A stretch of DNA of 64,000 nucleotides, taken from contig NC_092404.1 of assembly GCF_009017415.1 (NCBI RefSeq), forward strand, positions 1,116,001 to 1,180,000, read 5' to 3'. Below the pieces are notes generated by a model. It was not told the origin of the DNA. It searched no databases and saw nothing but the letters and a program-made list of their open reading frames with translations. Shown here in pieces: positions 48,072 to 60,126 of the stretch (positions within the stretch are counted from its first letter, which is position 1; each line of letters starts with the position of its first letter). The position numbers and the translations under genes are program-made. Source of the DNA: Aspergillus flavus. Its lineage: Eukaryota > Ascomycota > Eurotiomycetes > Eurotiales > Aspergillaceae.

Positions 48072-49133
48072 ATGGCTATTACACTGGACGGCGGCATTGC
48101 TCTTGTCACAGGCGTACGTTTATTCTTGTCTTCCCTAGCGTTAACCATGATCCCCGTCTCCTAACAAGATATGTGGCAGGCTGCCTCAGGAATCGGCAAG
48201 GAGACGGTCTTTGCCCTCGCCCAAGCCGGTGTAGAAGGCGTCATCCTTGCCGATTTGAACCTCAGTGGCGCTGAATTAGTCGCTCAGGAGAGCACAAAAC
48301 CATGGGCTACTAACTCCTATTTTCGCACGACAGCAGTCCAGGCGGACGTCTCTGACGAGGCTGCCGTGAACAACATGGTTGATGTAGCAGTGAAAGAGTT
48401 TGGCAGAATTGACTACTGTGTACATGCAGCGGGGGTAAGTCGGAATAAACAACGGGAGCGACAATGTTCATTCATGAGGACTGACATCGATAAAAATTAT
48501 AGATAGGTAGCATTTCCGGGGCGACAACTGAGCATCTCAAGATCGACGTCTATGATCAGATAATGGCAGTCAATGCTCGAGGCACAATGTTAGTCTTGCG
48601 AGCTGTCTCGGCGGTGATGGCTAAACAGGAACCTCGCATGCACCAGAGTGCCCGTCACGGTACTTCGCGTAGCCTCGGCCGTGGCTCTATTGTTGTGGTT
48701 AGTTCTGTGAATGGAACCATGGTTGCGCCCGGGATGTTGTCATATACAGCGTCCAAGCACGCTGTAGCAGGCATAGCCAAAACAGCAGGTAAGCGGATCA
48801 CCAGGGAACCTTTCTCCCTCCCATTCCAAGATTGTGGGCGCTGACTTGCTGGTTCTCACCCTATTAGCTATTGACAACATCAAGAACCATATCCGAGTTA
48901 ATGTCGTTGCCCCCTTTTACACCGAAACCCCAATGTTCGAAGCTAGCTTGAAGCGAGTCCCTGAACTGGGCGCTGCTATCAAAGCAATCACCCCATTGAA
49001 AAGAGCTGCAGCCCCCGAAGAAGTTGCGGATCCGATTGTGTTCCTGTGCAGTCCAGCAGCAAGTTACACGAATGGAGCCACGCTTATCATCGACAGCGGA
49101 ATAACGCTCACCATTCCCCGGACCAGTCTGTGA
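48072..49133 (+). CDS. Short-chain dehydrogenase/reductase
   Basis: Four exons, 48072-48113, 48180-48434, 48503-48788 and 48868-49133, give 282 residues. The cofactor motif TGAASGIGKET is split by the first intron after TG. Other signatures: ADLNLSG (the Asp at the end of beta-2 favours NAD(H)), VHAAGIG (in place of NNAG), SSVNG with the catalytic Ser, and YTASKHA with the catalytic Tyr/Lys. The C-terminal APFYTETPM and ASYTNGATLIIDSG are standard for classical SDRs. Cytosolic, tetrameric by family. The substrate is not predictable. All splice sites are GT-AG and the gene is intact. Confidence 0.9.
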
Positions 49134-50311
49134 AGCTTTCTCGGAGAGGTTATTCAGCTAACCTTCTCATGATCATTTTGTTTCTCCTCTGATGTACTTA
49201 GGCAGAAGATACTACGCTCGTCCATAATATGAGCCAAAGCCTGCGTTTTGGAAAGCTTTATGGCTGTTTTGTAAGAATGTACCTATGCAAAGGCTGTTTG
49301 GTATTCATACAGAGAATATAGTAATAGTCTGTTCATATTTGGCGAAACTTTTCTTTGTACTTGCAATGACATAACTGGCCAATCAGGGATTGAGGGAGCC
49401 CACGCAGCTTGCTCAGCGATCCTTAACGTTGGGGAGACACCGGAGATGAGGCATTTATAAGACCCTCAACCAACATGTCCCAGACTGTGAAGCCGGATGC
49501 ATCAATGGAGGCAAAAACGACGACTAATACGGCTCTCGCATCAAGGCCACCGTACAATTTTGCTGAGAGTTGATCATTGGTCATTGGTCTAGAACCCAAA
49601 CATGTAGCCATCGTCTAGATTCATCTAGATTTGTGTGTAGTCTATGACAATCTCACTCGACCAAAACACCATATGGCACTAAGGTCGTGCCTTGAACTCC
49701 ATACGCCCAACAGCTTACCTAGTACTATCGAGGGATGTATGTAAAGCTACACCTGCTCCCCCCGGCCATTATGTGGTTTCTTTATTCAATGATATGTAAC
49801 TGCTATTAGACGTCTCTTGCACCATACCCCGAGCCTACGGATCGAGAGATCCACTGAGAGATAGAGGTAGAACTGTAATACTGTGACGGACTGAATGCTA
49901 TAACCACAGATTAACTACTTAGTATGTCATAGATTGTTTCTTGCACTCCTACGCTTGGTCCGGGGTCGCCCAATAGAGAATGCACTACTGTCTCTAGTAG
50001 TCTAGGATGTCAATCTGTTGAATTTTATCATCTACTCGCGCGCAACGCCCGCGAATCATTTGGCAGCATCATCGTGTATCATCACACACCAAATGACTTG
50101 GTATCTGCACATAGCCACACTTTAGAGAACCCCGCGACCCGTTGGCATGTTATCGTCACATCGAACCTGACAGAACCGATTGCGATAGACATGGCACCTT
50201 AGCCTTCTTGGAATTTCTTCATTGTGTGGGATCTTGCGGCTGAAATAAGTACAGTGGGAATAGCTTTGCCAAGTTTCTCATGTATGGAAAACACCATCAT
50301 CACCCATTGAT

Positions 50312-50363
<52 letters not shown>

Positions 50364-50449
50364 GGCTTGCCGCCCACTTGTTATATTCGCTATCTAGGTC
50401 CCGCCATTCAGTAGGACGAAGCCATGGCCACCAAAACCCTAACTATAAT
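49134..50449. other. Spacer with CA microsatellite
   Basis: About 1.3 kb with no supported gene. A reverse open frame of 62 codons at 49423-49611 starts with ATG and is of unremarkable composition; I leave it uncalled. The right part holds a CA repeat. Confidence 0.45.
50314..50360. repeat. (CA)n microsatellite
   Basis: About 47 nt of uninterrupted AC dinucleotides. It sits roughly 90 bases before the broken NLR gene; its length is likely to vary between strains. Confidence 0.95.
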
Positions 50450-51770
50450 GTATACACGGTGGGCTGGATATGCATCGTCTCCTCCGAGATGAACGCCGCA
50501 CGAGCCCTATTAGACGAGGAGCACGAGAGCCTCCCACCAAAGCCAACGGATGATAATAGTTACCTCCTCGGCCGTAAGAACGGGCACAATGTGGTGATCG
50601 GTTACCCTGGGTCAGGCCTCTACGGCCCTCACAACGCCTCTCATGTCGCAACGAACATGGTGAGGACATTCCCAATATCCGGTTTGGGTTGCTGGTTGGA
50701 GTCGGTGGTGGAGCGCCGAGAACCGCCGATGCTGAGAATACGTGGAATGGCATTCGACTGGGAGATGTTGTTGTTAGTAATCCGAAGGGGAGTCATGGTA
50801 AGAAGTATTGATGAAGTGCCTTCGCTATTGAGTGTGTCAATACTAACCCGGGCTCAGGAGGCGTTCTACACTACGACGCGGACAAATTCAAAGATAATGG
50901 AGTGTTCCATATCACTTCCCATCTGAATCGACCGCCTTCTCTGCTTTTAACTGCAACGCAAAAACTCCTATCAGACCATGACTCCGAGCTAGGACAGATG
51001 GGAAACTACATCAGTCAAGTCTGCTCAAGGCTTGCTCGCCTCCCAGCCCTAAGAGCATCCCGATTCCCGGGCTGGGACCGCGACCAGCTATTCATTTCAA
51101 GCTACAAGCACACCGGCGAAGGAGACTGCTCAAAATGGGACCGTGCATACCTGGTGAAAAGACTTGACCGTGAATCTGATATTCCAGTTGTCCACTACGG
51201 TCTCATCGCGTCTGGAAGCGCAGTGATGCGCTCAGCCCAACGCCAGGACCAACTGCGTGACGAATGGGATGTATGTTGCTTCGAGACAGAGACTGCAGGC
51301 CTGATGAATGACTTTCCGTGCCTTATTATAACGCGGGATATGCGATTATTCTGATGGGCATCAGAACAAGGAGTGGGAGCCCTATGCGGCTATCACTGCG
51401 GCGGCCTATGCGAAGGATCTTCTGCGCGTGATTCACCCTGAGACTGTTGAAGGGACAGCGAATGTGGTGGGGAGTCTTAATGATGGTGAGCCTTCAGATA
51501 TGTTCACTAGATTTAGCTTCGGTTTTTAAACAGCCTGACAATGTCACAGTCTCACGTGCCCTGGATAAGGGGGACTTGGAGGTATCCCAATTGACAACGT
51601 CCGTGGATAAAATCCATGAAGAGCAGAAGAACACAAACATCCTAGAGAGGCTTCACCTCCATGATTTCAACGCCGAGCAAAGCGAAGCCTCCAGTGAATC
51701 CCGGGAAGTAACTGGAGAGTGGTTACTCGTCCTCGTCGGCAAGCGCAAATGCACTGGCTTTTCCCCATGA
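50450..51770 (+). pseudogene. Nucleoside-phosphorylase-type NLR gene, broken and truncated
   Basis: The segment begins VYTVGWICIVSSEMNAARALLDEEHESLP and continues with IRFGLLVGVGGGAP, RLGDVVVSNPKGSHGGVLHYD, CFETETAGLMNDFP and GICDYSDGHQNKEWEPYAA. This is the PNP_UDP_1 domain placed at the N-terminus of many fungal NACHT/NB-ARC NOD-like receptors. An NLR linker with ILERLHLHDFNAE and GEWLL follows, but the expected NACHT P-loop is absent. Lesions: no in-frame ATG before the domain, loss of one base near 50673, gain of one base near 51329, and truncation after 51770. The intron at about 50795-50860 (GTAAGA...CTCAG) is intact. Such receptors act in non-self recognition and cell death in fungi. 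Confidence 0.75.
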
Positions 51771-52750
51771 AAGCGTGTCCGATAGTTGGCAAGAGGCTCG
51801 CGGGGGAGAGGAATTGATTCGAGTGATTTTCGAAAGATTAGAAATCTGTAAGGCGGAGTCTATACGCAGCCCAGCGACGGTATGAGATAGGCTCTGTAAT
51901 CAGTCAATCATTATATAGAGAAGAATAAAAATTTTATAAAGCCCGAAACAGCTTAGTGGCGCAGAATAGATATCCATGATCTTTTTACTGGTATCTATGA
52001 ACATTACTATATATATTGTCTTTTACTTTGCCTTTTATTCCAAATACAGTGCTTGCTTAAGTTTACTAAGTCGAATATGAAGGGTAAACCTTCTCCAGAA
52101 GCATTGGAAAAACTTAAGCGCATGTGCTGTTCTACGGGCTGGCAGCCCAGTGGCAATTATATACGATTACATGAAGAAGGTAAGGAGATCACAAAATAGC
52201 GGAACATTCTACAGCTTTGCGACAACCAACGAAAAGAGGCGAATGTATGAAGCCAGCGCGACTCTTTTTTTTGGGCCTGGATGTTTGTGCTACTGTAGAA
52301 ACTATCATCCCTAGTAGTTATCCCTGCGTCACCCTACATATGTCGTGCGTATCTGTGGGAGAGTGTGGAATGCCAATAGCGATGTCCATGTAGTAGAACC
52401 AGAGGACGTAGCCGCGAACCGCTCCCAGACATCTATCAAGTTGATGATATGGAGCAATAGTTCGAGCTTTAGAAAACAATATACTCATGGATCGGTGATA
52501 GCGAGCGAAGCAAAACTTTGAGTGAATGGGTTTTTACAGTCTGTTTAGCTAGCTTTTAGGACTTTATAACAAGACTGACTCCAAGCCAGAATACACAATC
52601 TCCTATCGCTCAGACATACCTCAGGAATGGAGACTACGATGATAATTCACCTGAGCGATAAACAAGAACTGTTGTACAGCAAAACCATCACATTAATAAT
52701 TACCACTAGAGTAGCCCGATATAGTCACCATAGGTATATAGATAACCAGC
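51771..52750. other. Spacer, no supported gene
   Basis: AT-rich, about 1 kb. A 41-codon frame at 52078-52200 starts with ATG and ends cleanly but has no recognisable features. I see no trace of the missing NACHT or repeat domains of the NLR here. Confidence 0.45.
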
Positions 52751-53387
52751 TCAGCGCGACTCAATAGCATACTTGAAATCATCCACAAGAAGCGTAATAT
52801 CCTCCGTCAGCTCCTTGTCCTTTCCAGCAGACTTGATCCGGAAGAACAACGCATCCACAAGATACAGATCGTCAAGGTCAACCGTCTGCAACGCCTTGGT
52901 GTCGGTATACTTAACCGAAACGAACTTCTGGTTAACTAGGTTAGATCCGGTGATCTGAATATCACACGGCACCGTCTGCTTCTTGTTCCCATTCTTGACG
53001 CTGCAGCCGAGTTTCACGGATTTCCCGTTGAATTTATCCTTGCCCCCGTCCACACTGACAGAACCCCTGACCTCGACGTCGGTGATGTTGGTCATTGGGT
53101 AAAATAAGAGCTTGTTTCCACTGGTGGTCTTGATGTTCGAGGCTTGCACGGAGTACCGGCCAACTTGCCAGTCACCCTTGTATTTCAGGCCCTGGAAAGG
53201 GTTGGGCTTGAGGGGACCGAGCGCGCGATTGTTGAACTATGGTAGTTCGGTTAGTAACAAGATAGGACGTCACGGTTGATTCCTAAAGATGTCTTACCGG
53301 AACAGAATGGTCTTTGGTTGACTCAGTCGGAGCTGCAACAGCTACACCGGCCGCGGCCGAAAGGAGAGAGAGAAATGACAGCTTCAT
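52751..53387 (-). CDS. Small secreted hypothetical protein
   Basis: Two exons, 53387-53298 and 53236-52751, phase 0, 191 residues. Residues 1-19 form a clear signal peptide (MKLSFLSLLSAAAGVAVAA, Ala-x-Ala end). The mature part has two Cys (in LGCSVK and VPCDIQ) that could pair, and an alternating strand pattern suggesting a beta-sandwich, ending with an acidic DDFKYAIESR. No catalytic motif is seen. It may be one of the fungal small secreted proteins of effector-like size, but I know no family match. The intron of 61 nt has GTAAGA and CATAG ends. It stands between the broken NLR gene and the NTPase/nuclease gene, i.e. inside the accessory island. Confidence 0.8.
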
Positions 53388-54977
53388 GTTTAGTTGAGTC
53401 AGGAGGAAAGAGTTCTAGAGGAAGCGGGGTGAGAATTAATATTTGTAGTGGAGAAAATAATGGTTACATCAACAAGAACCCATGGCCCCTTTATACGGCA
53501 GCCAGGGCTGGATAACCCATCAAAGATACGGGGCTGGCTGAGAGGTGAAATTCCAATCGGCATTCCTAGGAGCACAGACTGTGGGACCCGGATCTGCAAT
53601 TTAGTTTATGACTAGTGTGCTATTAAGGTAAAATTAGTGACTGGTGTCTATACTAAAGGAGAATCAATCTCGGAGCTGCTCGGCACCCCTGCATCCCCAT
53701 GATTTAGATCGACAGGTCGAATGATTTCCATTCCGGACACGAAGGATCGCTTTCCTTTTGAGCTTCTTGGGAGAAAAGCAAGACTTAACTATTGGTAGGT
53801 AGAAGAACTTGGACCGGATGGGAACAATATTAAATGATATCCTCTACCCAACGAAAAGGCAAGATGCTTGTCGATCCATTCATTCTATGCGGGCATTAGG
53901 ACAGTGATCACCAATAATAACAATGTGGCTCCTTAATACCGGGTGAGGAGCGCAAAAGAGGTGCTCTTTACTATTTCTGTCAGTGGCAACACATACCAGA
54001 AGTATTCATTATTATCAGTGATTAGTTCAACTCCGACACGGTCCTTAGCACAGCCCGAAGAAACAGTATTCTCAAGTAGTTCGATTTTATCTTAGCCCAA
54101 TTGTTACTGAATCGCTATTGACCTGAAATGCTTGACACTATAGGCTTTGGCCTATAACCCGGTTAAAGTGGTAGGTATAGCTTTCATAGTGTGATCCCTG
54201 CCGACGGATACATTACGGTGGGCTAAATCGCGGTCCCGGACAATTTATGTAAGATATTACCAAGTTTACCAACATCAACGCACTGTATTTCAGCCGGGTG
54301 AGTCTATTTAGAAGGTTCTACTATATTATCTTAACGATGATAATCCGATTCTGAATGTATTTGCTACTAGTATAATTCTCATTCTGCAGTATTTTACTGC
54401 TGGAAAAGACTTTTATCTGTGGGTAGTGTATTTACCACTACCAGTGGTAGTGGTAGTGATGGTAGTATCTCCCACCATCACTAATACAACCCTAAACTGT
54501 AGGCACTGAGATCCTCTCTATACATTCTTATTATTACTAGACTATAATAAAAGCTCTAACTTGGCTATCGGATATATAATTAATCAATAATCTTTGATAC
54601 ATTATAGAATACTATACTAGATTTGATAAGGTCGAGCGTTACTAAATAAGTGCGTGGGGGTAATATAAAACGCTATAGTTTCGGTAAAAAAAAATCGCTC
54701 TTGTCCAGAACCTCGACTTCACCGTAAGTACGTAACATTCACCTAATCATGTGCATGTGACAATGAGTGACTCGTTTACATATCATGCACCCCCTCATAT
54801 CCAAACCTCCATATCTCGATATCGGTTGATATCTTCAATCACAAGACTCCAAGGACGTTATTTAGCTCGACTACTACCAGGTCTCCCGAGTAACGCACTG
54901 GGAGTATTGCTAACTGCTACCCTCTCTTGTTCTAGTAACACCTGTGGCTAAGCTTCTCACTCTCAGAACGAAACGAG
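53388..54977. other. AT-rich gene-free stretch
   Basis: About 1.6 kb, stops in all frames, many TATA-like stretches. It contains an inverted repeat (separate entry) and an A-run at 54686-54694. The composition resembles RIP-affected or eroded repeat DNA. Confidence 0.5.
54435..54453. repeat. Perfect 9-bp inverted repeat
   Basis: CCACTACCA and its exact complement TGGTAGTGG are separated by a single G. Related TGGTAGTG/GGTAGTAT copies follow to 54470, so the block is a small hairpin plus near-tandem array of GGTAGT units. Confidence 0.8.
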
Positions 54978-57283
54978 ATGGCTAGTTGTCATTCTTACGG
55001 CTTCAGCATGACTGCGAGCTCACCTTCCCGTAGCCGGTCATCTGAGACTTATTTCCCAGCGGCTCCTTCCTCTTCATCTTCTTGCTCACCAAGAGTTCTG
55101 ACACCTCCCTCTCCAACTCTGCAGCAACACAACACGCTACCCTCTCCCATCCAACCACAACTACGCATCCTTGTCACTATGGGCCCTTGTACGTGGAGAG
55201 ATGGTTATCTTAGGTGCTCATGCGAATCAGGATCGAGCCTCACGTCTGATCTGAATGTGAATAACGCAGTGTGCCGTTGCAGGCATTCAATGCTTCTGCA
55301 CCAGAGCGCTTGTTAGTCCTTTACGCCTTTCATGAATTGATGACAGGCAGCTAATCTATATTATCAAACCAGCACCCTCGCAGAACATCACTGTGCCAAC
55401 TGTCCCTGAATCTAGAGTTGTCTGTCCTCTTGGTAAACAGTTCACTCTGAAACAAATATGTGACAGCATTCTAAGTGTTGACTCGTACAGAACTACAACC
55501 TTTTGCGATCGCACGAGAAACACTGGTGGATGAAGTGATCGCTCGAGTTAACCATTACCATATAATTCGGGTGAACGGCACCCCAGCCTCAGGAAAGACT
55601 ACTTTGATGACTCTTGTAGCCAATGAGCTACTCATAAGGTATGGGAAGAAGAAGCCTATTTACTCACTTCCAGGATGGGGGACGAGCGATACTAGGATAG
55701 GCTGGGCCACGTATTTGGAGCAGGAGACCGGCGTACACGGCCGCAAGTGGCTCACCTACCCGGCTTATCTGCTTCTAGATGAAGCACAGCAATCATTGTG
55801 GGATGAAAATCTTTGGACAGACCTCTTCAAACGTCTCGAGCCTGTTACTGGCCCATTCATAATTCTATTTATGTCGTATGGCTCTCCGCACAGGGGCTTT
55901 GTGGGATTTGGCGGGGAAGAGCATGCGCGAACTCCGATCAACTTTGCCCCAGAGCAGCAGATTTCCTTACAACCAGAAGAAAGCATTGGACCTCAGACTC
56001 TGGCCCCACCACGTTGGAGGCCTGTTGGTCTACTGCTTAACGAGGATGAGGCAGAAGACGTGGTAGAGCGTTACGCATCAGCCGCCCTAAGCTCAAATAT
56101 GGCTGTGATTCTGACACGCGAACTGAAACAAGGCCTCTTTGCGTGCAGTAATGGACATGTAGGGTTGCTAACGAGCCTCACGCGTATGCTACAGGACACA
56201 CCGGTGAGCCTTACCCTGGAGTTAATAGTCGAGGCATACCACTGACCTATCTACTAACATTCATGTTTCCATAATAGGAATTTTATGAGCACGTACGGAC
56301 TGGCTCCACTGTTGATTGGACAACAGCAAGGAGAATACTTTTCCGTAAACCCCTGGTTTTTTTCAATTCGCTGAAAGTTTCTCCGTTTGGTCGCGGCTTA
56401 CCTCCAGAGGAGATATTGCAACATCCTAGTGCGGCTGCGGTCTTTAAGGTAGCTATCACCTGTGACGGGTTGTACAAATCTCAGTTCAGAACCGAGAACG
56501 AAGAACTGAAACAAGCTCTCAAATGGATCTGGCAAAATGGGTGGCTGCATGCCGAGAAGTCATATAATGATATCCGTTATGTTTTTGCAAGTCAGATCCA
56601 CAGGTGGTAAGCGCGTGTTCTATATAATGTTGTGCATCACTAAATAACAGAATATTTAGGTTCTGCCATACCCTTTTCACCATGCGTGTCCCCGACAACA
56701 ACATCATCTATACTACACCTCTCCAACTAGCGATTCATGCTATCACTAAGTTCCAACCAAGTCAGCTGGCCATGCCCCCACGTTCCAGGGCAGTCGAAGG
56801 CAATGTATTGCCTCTTGAGGACCAATACCAGAAGGAATTTTACCGTTGCCTTTTCCCTATATTGGACGGCCACTTTGTCCTTTCACCCGAGTTTGTAGTC
56901 AAAGCAGGGCCAAAAGGTGGCACCATTGACTTCCTTATTGCTGAGAAGAAATGGGGCTTAGAGCTACTCCGAGAACGTGATCGGCTCGTGGAACATATGA
57001 GAAGGTTTGAACAACATGGCCAATACTACAGCATGCTGAAATCCGGGGAAATGGAGCAATACATTGTTCTAGACTTTACAAATACGGCACCAAAGAAGTC
57101 TCGTCCAGGTAATACCTGCCTTGCATATATTTTGCTTAACTGACATCTTCTCTAGAATATAAAAAGAAACTTTACCATGTCGTATTCACCGACAACTACC
57201 GACATGTTGATGTCATTGATGGCTCAGATCTAAGCGTCGTCCAGTCTTTCGTGTTGCTGGAGCAGTCAAGCTCAAATGTTTAG
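54978..57283 (+). CDS. P-loop NTPase with PD-(D/E)XK-like nuclease domain (Crinkler-type)
   Basis: Six exons, 54978-55311, 55373-55432, 55491-56203, 56278-56606, 56660-57108 and 57156-57283, all in phase, give 670 residues without a stop. Residues 1-60 are Ser/Pro-rich; a Cys/His cluster (RCSCE...CRCRH) follows. The NTPase has NGTPASGKTTLM as Walker A and YLLLDEAQQS as Walker B. The last 220 residues carry GTIDFLI and KWGLELLRER, matching the Asp and Glu positions of a restriction-endonuclease-like fold, with YIVLDFT after. This NTPase-plus-nuclease pair is the core of Crinkler/CR effectors described in oomycetes and fungi, thought to act in the nucleus or as conflict toxins. Assignment is by motif and architecture. 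It is directly followed by the Tc-like remnant. Confidence 0.72.
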
Positions 57284-57429
57284 AATAGGCTGACCACCTA
57301 TTGACTCATCCTGTGATTGCGTCTAGGTAGTTTCTAGTATATCGGTACACCCGGTTTGCACTGCCTCTGGGCAAAGTTTCCTTCACTCATTGACTTTAGA
57401 TAGACAGAATAATATCATCACATCTGTCA

Positions 57430-60126
57430 TCTTCGCCTTCTTACAACTCACCAGTTAGAACTTGCTCTGAAGGTGGCCAGGCTTATGTATGACTACAGCC
57501 GTACGGTGAAAGGAAAGCTGGGAGGGGACCTCTGGACTTTGCCACCGTTCCAGGACGGCACAACACTAAAGCGATCTGATACCACTGTACTTCCGAGCGC
57601 AAACATCCACGCATCAGCCCGCATCAATCCAGTAGTGTATGCAAAACGGATTGCCTTAAGGTATATTGAGATTCTAGAGGGGTTAGGGGACGCCAAAGTA
57701 CTCTTGAAAGCAGTCCCCTGGCCTTGGAGATGTAGATCGAAGCATCGGAAGCGTTCTGCACATTTTCAACCTCAATCGAAGACAGTGAGCCTTCGGAAAC
57801 AAATGACACTGAGGGTGGACAGGCATATACTGGGATCGAAGAAAAAAGAATAGGTCAGTGTCGCTAGAAAGTTTGGGGTTCTAGAAGACCAAAGATACCT
57901 TACGCGATTCACTGCAGACTCTTGTATAGAATCGGCTGCCCAAAATCAGGAATTGGCTTGACATTAACGGTCAGAGGCAATGGTTTCCCACTTTTGCTCC
58001 ACCTATGGACCCTGAAGCCTTGGCTCAGGCCAAGGTAGCGCCCGGCGGAATTGCCGGCTTGCTATCAGGCCTCGAGAGCCCGATGCCAAACTATAGATTT
58101 GATTATCTGATCCGTCATGCCTTTGAGCTTGTGAGCGAGCTCCGAAGTCTTGAACAGCGATTTCTTACTATCAAAGAGAAAAAAGACGCTGAAGGGCTGA
58201 CATTACTCGGCTCACGCCATCAGAGCACCGTCCTGGCACTGATCAAAAAGGTCAAGGAGCACGAAAAACAGGAGGCACTCAAAGCCATTGATGTCATTAG
58301 CGCAGCGCGCATACTGCAGGAAAAGGCGATGGAATATTATCTCCAACTCACTGCCGATAAAGATAAAACTCAAATCCCTACTATTGGCGAATCATGGAAG
58401 GGCGTGCCACAAGAGATTCACACTATAAAAGGGGATATCCCGATGTCTTCCTTCGAGAAGGAGGAGTTAGATAAGGCAGATACAGCATCCAACCTCTACC
58501 TAGCAGCGGGTGTGATCAGCGCAGTTGGTGCCGTGATGGCCGCCATACCTAACTTTGGGGCAAAGGTACAGCCGATGGGTGCAGGAGTCGATACTACTAC
58601 AGCGGGGGTAGCTTTTCCAGAGTCAGCTACTTTCAGATGGATGGTCTAAAGATCGCAGCGCAAGGCATGCAGGAGGAGGCCGCGCAGGCTGGACGGAAGG
58701 GTGCGTTGAGCCGTGCTCTTCAAGAACGCCGACAGGCCACGAACAACCTTGGCTGGGAGCTGGTGCGGCTCGGCAAAGAGAGATCGCACTTACAGGCTAG
58801 ATGTGATATGTGCAATGCGGCAATCGAGTCATCACAGCAAGAAATTGAGAATGCTGCCGCGGAAGAGGATTGGCTCCGGACAAAGTATACTAGAGAGCAA
58901 CTATATAATAGGGATGATAGCGCGGTGGCCATGCTATCTCGTCAGACATACCAGCTTGCCGTTGAGATGGCCAATGTTGCCCAGCGTGCTCTACATTTTG
59001 AGCATTCGCTCCGATTTCCTAACACTATAAACCCAGACAGCCAACCGGCCAAGGGGCTGACAGACTACTGGAAGCAATCCCCTGATGGGCAATTAGCTGG
59101 GGAAGCCTTGTATCTGGACCTCAAGCGAATGGAGATGCTACACATTTCTATTCGGCAGCTCGATCCACGTGCCCTCCTTCATTTACGCGAACAAGACACA
59201 TCTGATTTCGACTTACCTGAGGTTTTATTCGATATGGACTTTCCAGGCCACTATTGTCGGCGGAACGTGTCCGTGGCGGTATCTATTCCCTGTATCCTAG
59301 GTGCCTACACATCGCTCAACTGCACCTTAAGACTACTGAGTCATAGATACCGAATTGCGCCAGCTGGCAGCCAATCCGCATTTTACAACCAAGAGAGATC
59401 AGAAAGCAAATTCCATAGTGGCAGTATCCCCATAGATTCTGTAGCCGTTAGCAACGGGCTGCATGATACCGGAACCTTTACACTTGATTTCAATGGACAA
59501 CCACGTTACGGACCTTTCGAGGGTGCTGGGGCTATCTCCAAATGGCCGCTTGAGTTCCCTTCACCATTCCCACAATTTGACTATCATACCATCACAGACT
59601 TCACGTCAGCTATACCGCTGTTGATGGTGGAGGACGATTTGCTAGGACGGCTGCAGGCGCAGTAAAATAGTGGATTACCGAGCCGAAAGGATCGGCCTTT
59701 GCAGTTGACCTTAAGAATGAGTATCCAAATCAGTGGCGATGCCTAGCCCGCGAAGGTCAGATGGATCTTCCGGGTATGAGAGATCGATTGCCATTCTGGA
59801 CCCACGGGCAGAGCTTAAGCGTTTGTTCTCTCAAACTCCTTGTGTTCCCAAAACCTGAGCATGTCCTCCCGTCCGTTGAAGTCGAGGTTGGAGAAGACAA
59901 AATCACCGTGACTCAGAATGAGAAGTTTTTGAAGGATTACGGGCAATTTAAAGGGGATGATTATATCCACGGCCTTTGCACCGTCATGGAGCATCAATGG
60001 GTTCAAGAACAATTCATTTACCCAAGGCTGGCTTTTAGTGCAGTTTACCTCATGAGCCCCTTCATAGTAGACGTATCGCTTCTCACCCGCAGAATAGATG
60101 TAGTCTCTAGGATCGCTCGTCTATGA
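57430..60126 (+). pseudogene. Tc-toxin A-subunit-like C-terminal part, broken
   Basis: The forward strand carries successive blocks typical of the C-terminal third of TcA subunits of insecticidal Tc toxins: ARINPVVYAKR near 57620, FAPPMDPEALA near 57995, a long helical segment (58030-59000), and DMDFPGHYCRR followed by SIPCILGAYTS near 59230-59310, then FEGAGAISKWPLE near 59515. TcA forms the translocation channel, and this part binds TcB/TcC (family knowledge). Homologues occur in some fungi, presumed laterally acquired from bacteria. Breaks: a frame change near 57705, an in-frame TAG at 57733-57735, another frame change or unusual intron near 58620-58640, a further shift near 59605, and no N-terminal two thirds. 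No functional protein is expected. No repaired sequence is given. Confidence 0.78.

Noticed and set aside
49423..49611. 62-codon reverse open frame as a peptide gene
   Set aside because: It has no signal peptide, no motif and no promoter feature; length is within chance for this spacer.
50314..50360. CA repeat as a CRISPR-like or regulatory array
   Set aside because: It is a simple dinucleotide microsatellite. No spacer-repeat arrays occur in the window, and CRISPR is not expected in a fungal nucleus.
54978..60126. One single giant gene joining the NTPase/nuclease and the TcA-like segment
   Set aside because: The NTPase/nuclease frame ends in a clean stop at 57283 after a normal last exon, and the TcA-like blocks begin later with independent lesions.
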